DNA from: Linnemannia schmuckeri
Lineage: Eukaryota; Mortierellomycota; Mortierellomycetes; Mortierellales; Mortierellaceae
Length of the DNA stretch: 64,000 bases
Assembly: GCA_029449235.1 (NCBI GenBank)
Contig: JANATG010000015.1
Span: forward strand, 620,001 to 684,000
Direction of reading: 5' to 3'
The translations under genes and the position numbers were made by a program. Below, in pieces: positions 46,301-59,852 of the stretch. Numbering within the stretch: the stretch's first letter is position 1; each line of letters opens with the position of its first letter. Below the pieces are notes generated by a model. It saw nothing but the letters and a program-made list of their open reading frames with translations. It did not search any database and was not told the origin of the DNA.

Positions 46301-47260
46301 CTCTTTCTCTTTTCACTTCACTCTACTCCACCTTACTCCAATCCAGGCTGTCATCGCTGTCGTCGTCACCTCGTCACTTCATCGCATCCTCAATCCATCC
46401 GGTACATCGTACACTACCCAGATATCGACATTTTTCGTCGGGAGCATCGTCGGGAGCATTCGATCCATTGTTAGCATAAGACAGCACAACAGCAACAACA
46501 GCAACTCTTTTTTGTTTCTTTTTCATTATTCTCCCTCCTGTTTTTTTTTTCCATACGACAAGCCTTGTCTATTGTTGTCTGATTGATTCCTCTTCTCTGG
46601 TAAGCGAGCAAATGAATGAATGAATTGAGTACTATACACAAGTAAATATGCCCATTTGTGAAGTGCATTGTCCATGTCCATGTTCTTGTCGTGCTTAATT
46701 GAAATTGCATACTACAGATACATATATACAACCAGGACATATACGTTTTCTGTTGATCTCCTCCGTCTCTTTCTCGTCAATTTCCTTTTTTTAATTGCCT
46801 ACTAAACTCTTTTCGCCCTCTCTTTCCTCCTCTTTCTCTCTCTCTCCCTCTCTTTCCTTCATTACTCTCCTCTCTCGCTCTGTCTTTCACTTGCCCTTTC
46901 GCCTCCTTCTGTCTTCATTACCCGTCAACAACCCCCTTCAATTACTCCCTTCTCTCCACTTCTCTCCTCTCCTCCCACGTTGTTTTATTGGTAACTGACC
47001 TATTTCTTGCCCTTCCTTCTTTCTTGCTCGCTCTCTCTCTCTTTCTCCCTTTCTCCATTTCCTTTTTCTCATCCACTTCTTCCTTCTTCTCTCCTTGACT
47101 CATTTACGACCGTGTTTACACCATCTCTCCAATCTTCTCTGTACCTTTATTTATATTTTTGACAAATCTAGCCGCGCTTTCCTTTTCCTCACACTTTCGT
47201 TACCATCGCCCTTCATTTTCTCGCAGTCTTCCTCTTCTATCTTTCTACACTCATAACGCT
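41543..47260. promoter_or_regulatory. 5.7 kb divergent spacer, strongly pyrimidine-rich toward the right
   Basis: No gene was recognised. It separates the helicase (minus) from the F-box-like gene (plus). A CAC trinucleotide run lies at about 42264-42300, a T33 run at 43346-43378 and a T20 run at 45783-45802. From 42,900 on the plus strand is mostly C/T, giving Phe/Ser/Leu/Pro open frames on many lines that I reject. CCAAG|GTACGC near 43940 looks like a donor and could mark a 5'-UTR intron of a distant first exon for the downstream gene. Confidence 0.4.
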
Positions 47261-49558
47261 ATGTCATCTACACCACAGCTACCATTGGAACTCTGGTTCC
47301 AGATTCTCAACCAAACACTCAACCTTCTCCTGCCAACCGCTACAACACCTCGACTCTATTCAACCTACATCCTACCGTTGCTATTGACCTCCCACACCTT
47401 CCACGAGCACTGCCATCCCATCACGGCCCCTCACCTCCGAAAACACAAGCTGCTCCAGCTCTTTACACGATGGAAGGCTGCCCATTCAAGAGAAGTCCAT
47501 TTCTATCATCACCCACTGCGAACTCATGTCCGGTACGCACTCCCAGACCGTGTCGGAAACCCCCCAGGCGAGGAGTATGAGACTCTTTATAGCTTCATCA
47601 AACGTGCATATCTCTTTGGATGCGAGAGCGTTTGTGGAACTGTGATCCCCGTGGAAGGTGGTCTAGAAGCACCTCCTGCAGTCCCAGCAGCAGCAGCAAC
47701 ACCAGGAGCGCTAGGAGCAGTGCCACCTACTCAAAATGGTGAAGCACAGACTGCTGTTCCTGCCGCAGGTGCCATCCCCTCACCCGCATCGGCCGCAACC
47801 GGTACCGGTGCCACGCCTGGTAAGCACTCATCGCATTTTATTTTTGTTTACTGAACGTTGATGCGCATCGCAACAAAAAGGTTATCAGTTTCAGAGTTAT
47901 GGCTTCACTCTGAATGGACCGTGCGCAATGACTAAAAAAAAGTCGGAAATATTAACATTTTTGTTGTTTGTCATTTTGACATAGTTCTCGGAAATTTGAT
48001 TATTGCTCCACCACCCGCACCAGTAGCTCCACCAGCACCAACGCATCATGGCGGCGACGGAGGCGGACAGGGCTGGAAGGGCCATGCACTGCAGTGGCAT
48101 GTCGCCAATCCAACATTCGCGGCCGAGGGCACTCTGGAGCTCTATAGCGACGTCGTGGAGGAGTACCGACGAGTTGTCTGTGGAAGTCCCGCATCCAGGG
48201 AGCGTGCACGTGAGATGGAGCTGGTCATGGATCGGATAAAGAACCCTCACAGATATGCCTCAACAGAGCCAATACAAGGGTCTAACAGGTCTTCACAGCA
48301 GTCTGCCGTCGACCAACGGACAGAGATGGAGCACATGGACCGGATTAAAGATATTGCCGAAGAGGATGAGGAGGACATGGAGGAGAACGATGATGAAGAT
48401 GACGATATTGAGGATGATGAGACTGACATGATTGAGCGTGATGAAGGTGAGCTTTTGTCCGAGATTGAGGCCAAAGGTGGACTCCGTCGACGTGACAGTG
48501 GTCATGGCCAGTCTTCATCTGATATGGATATTGATGACGATCTTGATGAGGACGACGAGGGGGATGAGGATGAGGATGAAGATATGATGGGCTTGGATCA
48601 ACAGGAGAACCATCGCTATCACCACACTACCACCAATGACAAGATGGAGAACGGATCCAACAGTGGTCGATCCAGGAACAGCAGCAAGAGGGAACCTGAG
48701 ACAATGGCGATGGACTACCAACTTGAGGAAGCTAGCAGGCACCGTCGTGGCTTGCGCAGCCGCAAGATGGAGCGCTCCTACTCTACTACCGAACAAGAAC
48801 GTCTGATCATGGACATGGCGCTGGATAAGCCATATCACGCGATGGCATCGCTCTCACCCTTCCACCCGGTCGAGTCCAAGGGACGGTTGCCTCCTGCCCC
48901 ATCGGGGTCTTCTTCGGCATCATCTTCATCCTCATCTTCAACATCACCAACATCTTCAGCTTTGGGCTGTACGAGATCAGGATCGCCGGCGCCATTCACC
49001 CCCTTGGCTCCATCGACACGCAAGTCGCGTGATACTATGGGATACAGTCGGCCTAAGTCTCCACGCAATGCACTCCAGCGCAGCCACTCAAGTCCTGGCA
49101 CTACTACAGCCGGTGTCCGTATGCCCACCACCATCAACAACAACAACCGTTCCCAAATTGGCGCTGGACCCCTCGATATTCCTTCATCAGAGTCAACGAC
49201 AACACCGCCATTCTCGCCACTCGACAACACGACGACGGCTCCTTCGCCTACATCGTCTCAAACACAATCGCAACAGTTGCCTCGGGCGTTGCGAGCAGAG
49301 GATTTGGACTTTGATTTGGCGTCCGCTTGTGCAAACACGTTTGCGTCGGATTTGGCGTTTGTCCTTGCGCGGGTTCCTGGATTAGGCGCTCATTTCCATC
49401 GATTCGAGCAGTTAGCCAAGTTGAAGCTCCATGTGGGCTGGGCGAAGCATGCACAGAGTCGGGGAGGAAACGACGTTTTTGTGATGAGCTGTTCTCGGCT
49501 GATCGGACTCCTTGCACCCCTGGCCAATACTCCTCTTGTCAGTGAGCGTGGCGGCTAG
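47261..49558 (+). CDS. Unrecognised acidic, Ser-rich protein with an F-box-like N-terminus
   Basis: Two exons, 47261-47819 and 47985-49558, give 710 aa. The N-terminus MSSTPQLPLELWFQILNQTL resembles the start of an F-box (LPxEL...IL), and the following 100 residues are well-ordered sequence (SHTFHEHCHP, RYALPDRVG). Then come Ala/Pro-rich and low-complexity parts: an Asp/Glu block around 310-330, a second around 365-385, a Ser run and Thr/Ser-rich sequence. The C-terminal 85 residues look ordered again (LDFDLASACANTFASDLAFVLARV). Fungal F-box proteins can recruit substrates to SCF ligase, but the F-box call is weak. Splicing is supported by a strong GTAAGC donor and ACATAG acceptor. Confidence 0.75.
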
Positions 49559-50985
<1,427 letters not shown>

Positions 50986-53204
50986 TTAGACGCTTGTCAA
51001 GGCAAGGACAGAGGTACCGAATGCATATCCAATGGCAGCTCCCACAGCGGCAGCAGCGGCAAGGAATCCCAGCCCGGGCTGATCTACCTCCGAAGGTTCC
51101 ATCTCCTGAGATGCGTGCTGGTGAAGGAGGTCGAGGTGATGACGGAGATCCTGAGTGGCGAGTTTGCTTTGCAGAGCGATAGTTGCGACAGACAGTGTGT
51201 ACTTTTGGCTCTTGTGCTCTGGGGTGGTGGACACCGTATTCCAGCGGTCAAATTCCTTGACTGCTGCAACCAAGGCGGAGTCGGTCTTCTCGTTAAAAGT
51301 GGAGCGATATCCAGATGCATAGAGCAGATGAGGCGATCGATGGGCTATTTCCGATGTGTTGCTGTTGAGAGTAGTGCCGATCTCCTGACCGTTCATGGGT
51401 GCCTTGGCAATGTTGTTCGGCTGTTGAAGGGGATGGGCGGCGGTGATTTCTCTGAAAAATTCGGTGAGCATGTCCTCGGCGGGGACGGTCTTGGGGGCAG
51501 CCGGGGGTACTGTCGTATCTGCGACGGCCGAGAGTGTTGCGGTAATAAAACTGTAATTCTTGAGATAACGATGGTCCTTCCCCTGGCTGCCTTCGTCTTC
51601 CAGATGAGTGTCCGCACCACCCTCATTGGCCTTTCCCAACTGCTTGCGCTGCCCAATACCCTCTTGCTCATCATCGTTGTCCTAAGAATACAAAAAAAAA
51701 GTACAAAAAACATCTCAGAAGCACAATTAAGATATATTAAGCAAAGCGAAAACACGAAAGTGGAGACAATCATTCATACCTTGAGTGCAAGTGAGACGCC
51801 GCCTGAGCCAACAACGCTCGCTTCGACTGGGGTCATTGTTTTGTCCCCGTATGTCTTATCCAAAGCAGTCTCTCCAGGTGAGTTGGTATCGCGATGGGCC
51901 TCCGAATGTGCACCGTTCTCGTGGTCGCTTACCGACTGAACCATGGTCCCGTCCTTGTCCTCGGTTTCTGCGCCTTCTCCAGGTCCACTGCTGTGCTTTG
52001 CACCTAGGATGCCTTGCTCACCGGAAAGAACCAATCCCAACTGTTCTTGTGCCCCAGGCGAATTCAAGTAGCCCATTGATGATTCAACTGCCTTCGTGGC
52101 CCAAAGATGATCATCAGCCACTTGCACCAACAGTGTGCCGCGATAAGTATCGCCACTCCAGCTGTCTCTTGCTCTCAGTTGAGCCGAACCTTCCGCATCG
52201 ACAACTCGTCCGCTCGACATTATGAAGAGGGTTCCAGCGCAACCTGGTATAATGTTTAAGAAGCAGGAATATAGAAAGAGGAAGCGGATAGTTAATACGT
52301 GCTGATAAATTTGTTCATTTACTCCACAAACAAAAGTAAGCATATAGACAAGAAGGCGGACTGTAAACTTACCATCCTCGGCGGCTGTAGCCGTGTGGTC
52401 AGTGTCCTTCCGGGACACATTTTTCTTAGAGCTGGTGCTCGACTTGAGCAACTGTGCTTGATCCTCGGATCGTCTTATCTGTCTATCAGTCTGGAGAGCT
52501 TGGATATAGTTCCTGCTCCTGGCCTCCGCGTCGGCCTTGACCTTGGCTTTGTACCTCGCAATTCCCTCCTCCTTTGCCTTAGCAATGGCCTCCTTCCTTT
52601 CCTGCAGCCTTCTCTCCCAATCCATCTTAGTCCTTGATGACTCTGTCCTGCAGTTTTCGAAAGAGACAATATCCTGGAAAAATGGCGGGTATCTCTCAGG
52701 CTCGGTGGTATCCTCTTCTAGTAATTGCTCGTACCAAATTTCGTCACTAGCTCGGAAGGGCTGGGTGAGGAGCAAACCGCCGCATGGGGCGGAGAAGGGT
52801 GGTGCGGCTGCTGGTGGAGGGAGTGACAGCTCTGGAAAGGTTACAGGTACAACCGTGTTGGCGTTGTTGTAGTAGCTGTAGTTGAGGTTGTAAAAGTCAC
52901 TGAGGTGCTCGATGCCAGGAGGAGGGAGGGCAGTGGCGGTAGCCGCGCTGGGCTGAATGGCGTGGGAAATTTGGGCACGTGACGAATCGTAGATATTAAA
53001 GTTGGTGGCGCTAAAGAATGCGGGGTTGCTGGTGATAAGGCTGGTTGTTGTATTTTTTGATGTGATGAAAGAGCCGTTGACTTGAGAGTAGGTCTGAGAA
53101 ACGAACTGGTACTGATTCTCGTAGTAGGTTCCGGAGGGGTTAGTCCAGCCATCAGCTTGCATGGAGCTGTAGGTCGTCATGGGTGTTTGGGGAGTTGATT
53201 CCAT
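50986..53204 (-). CDS. Unrecognised protein with coiled-coil middle and hydrophobic C-terminus
   Basis: Three exons on the minus strand, 53204-52373, 52243-51780 and 51681-50986, give 663 aa. I do not recognise the family. The N-terminal 140 residues are rich in Tyr, Asn, Ser, Thr and Pro. At about 195-260 a charged helix is predicted (MDWERRLQERKEAIAKAKEEG). Then a hydrophilic acidic region, and a C-terminus that begins as an ordinary helix-rich segment (TEFFREITAAHP, DLRHHLDLLHQH) and ends in Gly/Ala-rich hydrophobic sequence (GLGFLAAAAAVGAAIGYAFG), possibly a tail anchor. Intron 1 (52372-52244) is 129 nt, divisible by three and free of stops. It is called an intron from its GTAAGT donor and AG acceptor. 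Confidence 0.7.
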
Positions 53205-53768
53205 TGCGATGACACTTGGGACCTCACTAGAAGGCAGAAAAGTAAGAAAATCAAGTATGGTTAGCGGTGGTTGCGTGTTTGAGGGAGATGCAGCGTGTTT
53301 ACTTGTTGCTGATGGCGCATTTGTTCATAGTAAGCGTTGTGGTGAGTGTTTTTTACCATACCTGTTGCTCATTTCGTGGTTGTTGGCATATGGCCAGTTG
53401 GGCTGGGATTGATTGCGACAGGCAGACGGCATTGCTGTTTGCTGAATGTTGATTGCGAAAAAAAAAGGAGAATCAATGAAAGTAAAAGGGAGGAAGGGTG
53501 CAATGTGAGGGTGCTCTTCTTGTTTGCTTGTTGTAGGGTAGAAAGAATAGAGAAAGGAAACAAGAAAGCAAGAAAGCGTTGGACGGTGGAAGAACGAAGA
53601 AGGCCGAGGTGCCTGAATAAAAAAAGGTAGAGTTTAAAAAGGTACAGAGGTGACTGCTTTATTTTGCAATTGGGGGGCGAAGTTGCAATTCTGATTCTTT
53701 TTTCTCTTTGCTTACCAGCAGCAGAAGTGGCGAGGAATTAAATCGCAAAGACTGTAGCCATATGCGAT
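53205..53768. other. Spacer between the LIG4 3' end and the upstream region of the gene at 53204
   Basis: No gene is seen. It contains the promoter and leader of the minus-strand gene starting at 53204 and the 3' untranslated region of LIG4. Confidence 0.5.
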
Positions 53769-56700
53769 CTATTTGACGGGGTAGTATCCTTCCTCAGGAA
53801 CACGGTACTTGTTCTTCTGTGACTGTATGACCCAGTCCGAGGTGACCAACCGGGGGACCTCAAATGTGCTGGCTCGAGGACCGTAAAGAACCGATACCTT
53901 CATAGCGTCCCTCCAGATATCGACCGTGTCGAGGTACAACGGGTCAAACAGTACCAACAGTTCCAGAGGTAGACCTACATCTTCCTCTTCCTCCTCTGCT
54001 TCCTGGCTCTCAGAGTCGCTGCTGTTGTCAAGACGGTCTCGAAGGCGAACACGGTTTCGGAGGCGGCGTTGGCAAAAGTCGATGTTACATTGTTCCTGAG
54101 GAATAATCCGCGCTCCATGGTACTCCAATATCACCTTCACAATGTCGAGGCTGTCAAAGTAGGAAAAAGAAAAAGACGAAATTGATCAGCTGCTGTACCT
54201 CAAGATGTGAAGGGCGCGACAACACACACAGGTAATAAAGAGACAAAGGCACTTACTTGTTGCGGCAGATCTTGTAGTCGGTGAGGGTGGAGAGAGTGTG
54301 GGCCAGCTTCTCTTTCCGAAGAGTCTCCTCGGCGACTAATTGCCAGTGCAAAGCATCTGCCTCTCGAACAATCGACCGGAGGGACAGCTCGCCATTTAAA
54401 GAGTTTGTCTGTCCTTGAATCTCCTTCTTCCAACTCCAGTGGTCAACTGCCTTGGACAACATGTCAAACATGGTTTGGTCCTTGATACGACCGCCATTGC
54501 CGCACCCTACACCGCTTCCTCCATAGCCCTCACCGGGTCTGTCCATCTCAAACTCGTCCTTTATGACTTGCTTGCCCTTATTGCCCTTCAACACCAAGCT
54601 CGTTAAGTACTCTTCTGGTCGAGGTGGGTAGACCATGACAACCTCTACGCCCTGAAACATGCCAAGCGGAGGTTCAGTTTCGCCATCCTGTCCGTAGTAT
54701 TTTCGGGTTATCGTGGCTGTGATCCTGCGCGCCCTCTCTGCATCTCGACTAGCCCAGCCTCCAACTGCACGTTCCATGGCCGCAAGCGACCTTTTTACAT
54801 CTCTATCGACTCCTACGTCAGCCCCTGCGCCAGTAGCATTGTCGTCAAGTTGGTCCTCTAGGTTGTTGAGGCGCTTTGTCCTTATCTTTCCCGCACGTTC
54901 CTGAGCCTTCTCTTCGCGTTTCCGCTTCACCAGCGCACTCCTGTTCTCCATCCTGTTAAGGATCTAAGCCAACGTAAACTCTAAAGTCAGATCACGCGCA
55001 CTTGAAAACATCGTGCTATAAAATGTCGAAGGGGTCAAAAGGAATAGGCTTCACCTGTTGAAGAGCACTAGTGCTGAGCGGCTCGGCGTAAGAGTCCTCG
55101 TATTCGTCCATGATCAGCCTAAACTCTTTTTCAGTCTTCTTTGTGGTAAACAGCATGTACTTTGGGTTCAAGGGGATCAACCTTGACTCCTTGACACAAT
55201 CGCGGACCCAAGAAGGTAGCACAATGTTCTTGTCGCCCCTCATTTTCAGTCCTACAATACCAGGACCTATGGAAAGCGCAACACAATACCAGCAATTGTT
55301 AGGTGGTCAGTCATTCTGAACGACACACATATAAAAAAAGTTCTCTAGCCCCGACATTCAAATAGCTAGACAATATCCCCTTTACCATTCTCCCCGGCGA
55401 CGACGATGGTTTTATCCATCTGCGCTGACTGTGATTGCCTTCCTCCGAAGCGCTTGATCAACACCTCGAGCTCTCCTTTGGTGTGGATTGCATCTCCCTG
55501 AACAACCCAAAAGACCTGGCCCTTGAAGAGGTCTGTCTCGACCTTGACCACACTGGTATCTCCGACCATGGCTTGCAACAAGTGCGCTTGTGTTACCTAG
55601 TAAAGGCACATGCAAACAAAGAATAAACATAAAAATAGATCAGATGCATGAACTGCAGTTGAATACAAGGTCTGTCCCGTAGTGACACTTAGCTTGAAAA
55701 TAATTTGCTCCGCCTACTTTTCGAGGCCCGGCCTGCTTCGCCTTTGTCTTTATCCTAGAGATATGGACAAGAGCAAGTTACTCCCTATGTTAGCCACTCT
55801 TGTCTTTTAACGGATCCAGCTATCACCACATCAAACAAGCGAGTTTTGTCCTGCGCGCTTACTTTGTCAAGTTGGTGTCAATGACTCTCATGGAGAGCTT
55901 TCCCTTGAACTCGCGGTACATGCGATGGACCTCACTCATTGTCATACAAGACGACGCATCCTTGTCTTCACGTATACGCAGGAAGCGCGGGAAGCGAACC
56001 GTGTACTCTGACGCATATGATTCTGAGTTTGCCAGAATCTCAGAAGCCTTGATCTCCACCACAATGGATCTATTTCGATGTTCGACAACAAAATTTAGAT
56101 TTTTAGTGGTATAAATTTTCAGCCGCCTTCTTCTGATAGCCCATAATGCAAAGAGACTCACTTCTCAGGATCGATGATCACATCGGGCCGCATTTTGGCA
56201 TTATCAACCAAGTCAACCCAAGGGTTTTCCCGGTAATGCTTGTACTCCTTCCAGTGGGGCCCCAGCCGCTGGCTATCACAAAAGTTGATAACACAAGGTT
56301 GAAGTTAGCATTCAGAATAACCACACTCAACTTCAGGTAATAGATGCCTCAGTCCGACATCCTTCAATTGAACTCGCCTGAATTTTCCCATCTGCTGGTA
56401 TGTGAATCCAGATCCAAACTTGCAAAAGGTCAAGAACTTCTTCCCCGTCTGCGATTTCGAGGTGTTATCTCGGACAGCACAGAGGTACGACGAGATCACA
56501 CCATGACCGCCTCGAGTGCCCGATCCATAGTAACCTCCGACAACAAGGACGTCCAGACTGTCAAAAACTCCGTCGACATACTCCGGCTTGATCTTCACCC
56601 ACTGTTCGCCACGACCGTTGGGGATGTAGGCCGACCTCGGGTTCTTGACAATCACACCCTCTTGTCGATCCATGATAGCCTCGTCGATTGCATCGACAAT

Positions 56701-58521
56701 GTGCTGCTCTGTTGTTCCTATCGTGTGCTTCAAAATCTCAAGCCTGCCTTCGGATTCCTTTGGAATGATGGAGTTGAGCATCTCGCGACGTGTCTCTAGA
56801 CTGTGCTCAATGATAGAAGCTCCATTCATGTTGATCACATCGAACACATACACTAAACAAGAAATAAAACATCGAGGTCATGTTAGATTCCCGCATAACC
56901 ATCACTCAACCGTGGTTACAACACATCAAATAGGTAACTTACGCATTGGACGCCGCTTGTGAGTCGAGTCGGAGTGATCACCTCCCGCAGTCTTCACAGT
57001 TCCGAAGCTAATGACCTCCTTGGTCGCTGGATCATACTCCACCATCTCGCCGTCCAGAATCAACTTCTCGGCCTTGGGGTTAATAAGCGGGTGAATAAAC
57101 GGTGTCAAGGAGCCTTCTTTGGGCGTCGCTCCATAGAGATGTGTAAACTCTGTCGAGTTCCTGGACCAGTACCGATAGTTCTCCCCGTCCTTGTGAATCT
57201 GTACTCGCTCGCCGTCAATCTTGGTCTCAATCCAGAACGGCATGCTCTCCATGCTGACGACCACATCCCTTGCGGTCGGTATCCGTTTGGAGAGCATGGG
57301 TTTGAAGGGATGGTTGACATTGACGCTCGCCGTGACCACCTTCACGGTCGGATCTGCACAGTCGATGACCGTTTTCCGCAACTCACTGCACACGTTGAAC
57401 AGCTCGAGGGCGTCTGGGTGGTAGCACGGAAAGACCGAGTTTTCGCTCATCCCGATCTTGAGGTCTTTGTTGATGATGCGGACGATCCATTTGTTCTCCA
57501 GTGCTGTGTATGACTGCACCAAGCTATTGAATATCTCTGCCTTTTCCGACCCTCTATAGTTATGATATTCGAAAATAGGCTGTTAATATTGGTATTGAAT
57601 GAGCTCTATTCCGCATTCAATGTATTTAGAGTTATAGCTCTTACCTCTTGGACAACTTAGTTAGAAGTTGGTTGACTTCCCGGATTGTATGTCCCATCGG
57701 ATGAGTGACCAAAGATCGACTCGCCACCACATCGCGCACCGCCAAACTGAAATCTCCTGCCGAGTCCTATCACACATGACGCAAAGCCAAGTATTTGTTT
57801 ATGAGTACCGTTCAGTATACGATCAGTGTGTGAAAGGTAAGGATCGCTGCAAAAGAACAACTAAAACACCTACCCGAGTTCCTTCCTTCCAGCTCTTGAG
57901 TTTGAGGGCAGGCTCTGAGCCAGGTAGGATCTTCAGACTCGAGATATACAGATCTGCCATCTTTGACTCCTTGAGACCATACTGACGTCTCTCGGTATCC
58001 AGCTATTAGAAAAGAGAAAATATGTGTTGACTGATAAATTTCCGACTGACCGCAGTGATGCAAGCTCGAAAGGTGCTTGTATACAGCATGAGAATGTACT
58101 TTGTCCATGTTGTCATACCATACCTTTGGCAAAATCAAGCGTATGAGTGGGTACATGCTCCCGAATCCATCCTTGCGCCATGCCTATCGCAGCAACAAAA
58201 AAATTCATTAATTACTGAGCTAAATACCTCCCAAAGTGCGTCGATTTTACTGCCCATATGTGCGTGTGAGTCAAGAAAAAAAAACCATACGTTCATGAAC
58301 CGGCCAAGCAGTTCTCGTTTCTTGTCGCCCTTCTTGGAAATTTCTTCGAGGAGCATGACGAGTTCGTGGAAAGACGGGCTTAGCAGAGTAGGATCGTCTG
58401 GTGTGGGCGACCGACCACGCCTTGTCGCGTTTGACTTTTCACCGCTCCCACTACCACTTTCTCCTTGTTGCTGTAATGTCGTGCTCGAGCTGCCGGTTGA
58501 ATTTTGCGGTGCCTCCAGCAT
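53769..58521 (-). CDS. LIG4: DNA ligase IV (ATP-dependent, non-homologous end joining)
   Basis: Thirteen exons on the minus strand: 58521-58291, 58183-58124, 58002-57874, 57766-57645, 57553-56943, 56852-56378, 56272-56162, 56069-55863, 55754-55718, 55596-55386, 55266-55055, 54963-54257, 54150-53769; 1164 aa. An N-terminal DNA-binding domain (AWRKDGFGSMYPLIRLILPK) leads to the catalytic core with adenylated Lys292 in ETKIDGERVQIHKDG, LILDGEMVEYD, DRQEGVIVKNP and EQWVKIKPEY. The OB fold (IVVEIKASEI, VRFPRFLRIREDKD) and tandem BRCT domains follow; BRCT2 ends PRLVTSDWVIQSQ. It seals double-strand breaks with Xrcc4/Lif1. A long charged segment of about 200 residues lies between or inside the BRCT domains, making it larger than most fungal ligase IV. 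Intron 6 uses a GC donor (AG|GCGAGT), the only in-phase choice. It is head-to-head with the AANAT-like gene. Confidence 0.94.
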
Positions 58522-58992
58522 GATTGCTGTAAGTAGCCGTTGTGCTGTTTTGAGGGTGGAGACCGAAAAATGAAGTAGTAGTTGCGTGTGTGGTGGTGTA
58601 AAGGGAGAAAGAGATAGTTTGATAACAAAAAGTGGTGGCAAAATAAAAAGAACGTGTTGTGACTGTCGTTCGGAATGAGATGCCCCATGGTCGTATTGCC
58701 TTTTTTTTGCCACCGCATGAACCTGGTCGCCCCTCTTTTTACATAAAATGACCTTCGCCTATTATCTACGTGAGTGGCGTAAAGAAAAAGTACGTCTGTA
58801 TTTTGTAGATTCATAGGAAGGTAGTCGCGCTAGGATGCTCTCATACTTGTAGAGACAGCGCAGCAATCTTGCGCCGAGTATGGGCGTGAGTTCACAGCAC
58901 CAGTCACAAAAAAGGCAACGCATTGGATCATCTTGCCACTCCATTCACCTTCATTACACCAAACTACTTCTCACCCTAACAAGTCCAAAAGC
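58522..58992. promoter_or_regulatory. Shared divergent promoter of LIG4 and AANAT-like genes
   Basis: 471 nt between two outward-facing start codons, so both promoters lie here. No further gene is seen; small open frames are shadows. Confidence 0.65.
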
Positions 58993-59852
58993 ATGACGGA
59001 AAAGAAAAGAGCAGAGAGTCTACCACTCGAATTCAATCTTGTCTCGGCCGACCAAGTGCCCCTGACCTACGCCATTGAAACTCAAGGTAAGAAATCCTAC
59101 ATAGATGCGATAATACGAGTCAACTACCTCAAGAGGGTCAAGGAGTGGGCGAGAGTCACGGCAGGGGAGACACCTTCTCCTTTTTGGAGAACCGGGTTCC
59201 AGCTCAGTGAATCCAGTACTAATGGAAATTTGTTTCTTATGAATCCATTTCCCATTTGGTAAACAATTGGGGGGGGGGGGGGGGATGGTGTGCGTGCTTA
59301 TGGAATATCGTTATTGGGTCGGTCTGTCAATTAGAATATCCCGAGTCTGAGGCAGCCAGTCTCAAGAACCTGATCTTCCGACAAGGCGCCGCTCCGGAGC
59401 TCTTTCTCGGCTGCTATCTCCGCAAGGACGACAACCAAGACTCACCCATCTCTATCAACCCCAACGCTACCAACACGTCGTCATCCTCGTTGGAGTTGAT
59501 CGGATACATTGTCTCGACTCTGGTGAGCGGAGACCATCTGACCCATAGCTCCATGTCCTCGCATGACCCTTCTGGAGATGCCGTCTGCATCCACTCGGTC
59601 TGTGTCTCAAGCGCCTTCCAACGCCGCGGAATCGCCACGAGGTTGCTGAAAGAGTACCTGCAGCATCTTCAGAAACTCAACAACAATGCGAATGCATCTT
59701 CCTCAGCGAAGAAGCTGACGAGGGTTCTTCTGATTGCACATGAGCACACGATCGGTCTCTATGCAGGCGTAGGATTCGTGCTTGTCGGAAAGAGCTCCGT
59801 CGAGCATGGCCCAGATCCGTGGTTCGAAATGGTCTACGCCCTCAACCATTAA
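58993..59852 (+). CDS. AANAT-like GNAT acetyltransferase (arylalkylamine/polyamine N-acetyltransferase family)
   Basis: Two exons, 58993-59086 and 59335-59852, give 203 aa. The first exon (LEFNLVSADQVPLTYAIETQ) joins EYPESEAASLKNLIFRQG. The GNAT motif A is CVSSAFQRRGIATRLLKEYL with acetyl-CoA loop QRRGIA; the end GLYAGVGFVLVGKSSVEHG and DPWFEMVY is typical of serotonin N-acetyltransferase-like proteins, including yeast Paa1. The likely reaction is transfer of acetyl from acetyl-CoA to an amine such as a polyamine or arylalkylamine; the real substrate is unknown. The 248-nt intron holds a run of 16 G at 59269-59284. Confidence 0.9.

Noticed and set aside
47996..48505. Acidic and Ser/Ile open frames in other frames of the F-box-like gene
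   Set aside because: Shadow frames of Asp/Glu-rich coding sequence; the chosen frame has the supported splice junction.
58221..58252. Possible short exon in the LIG4 intron 1 region (KIDALWE-like)
   Set aside because: It does not keep the frame, while direct joining of 58291 to 58183 gives the conserved FMNAWRKDGFG.
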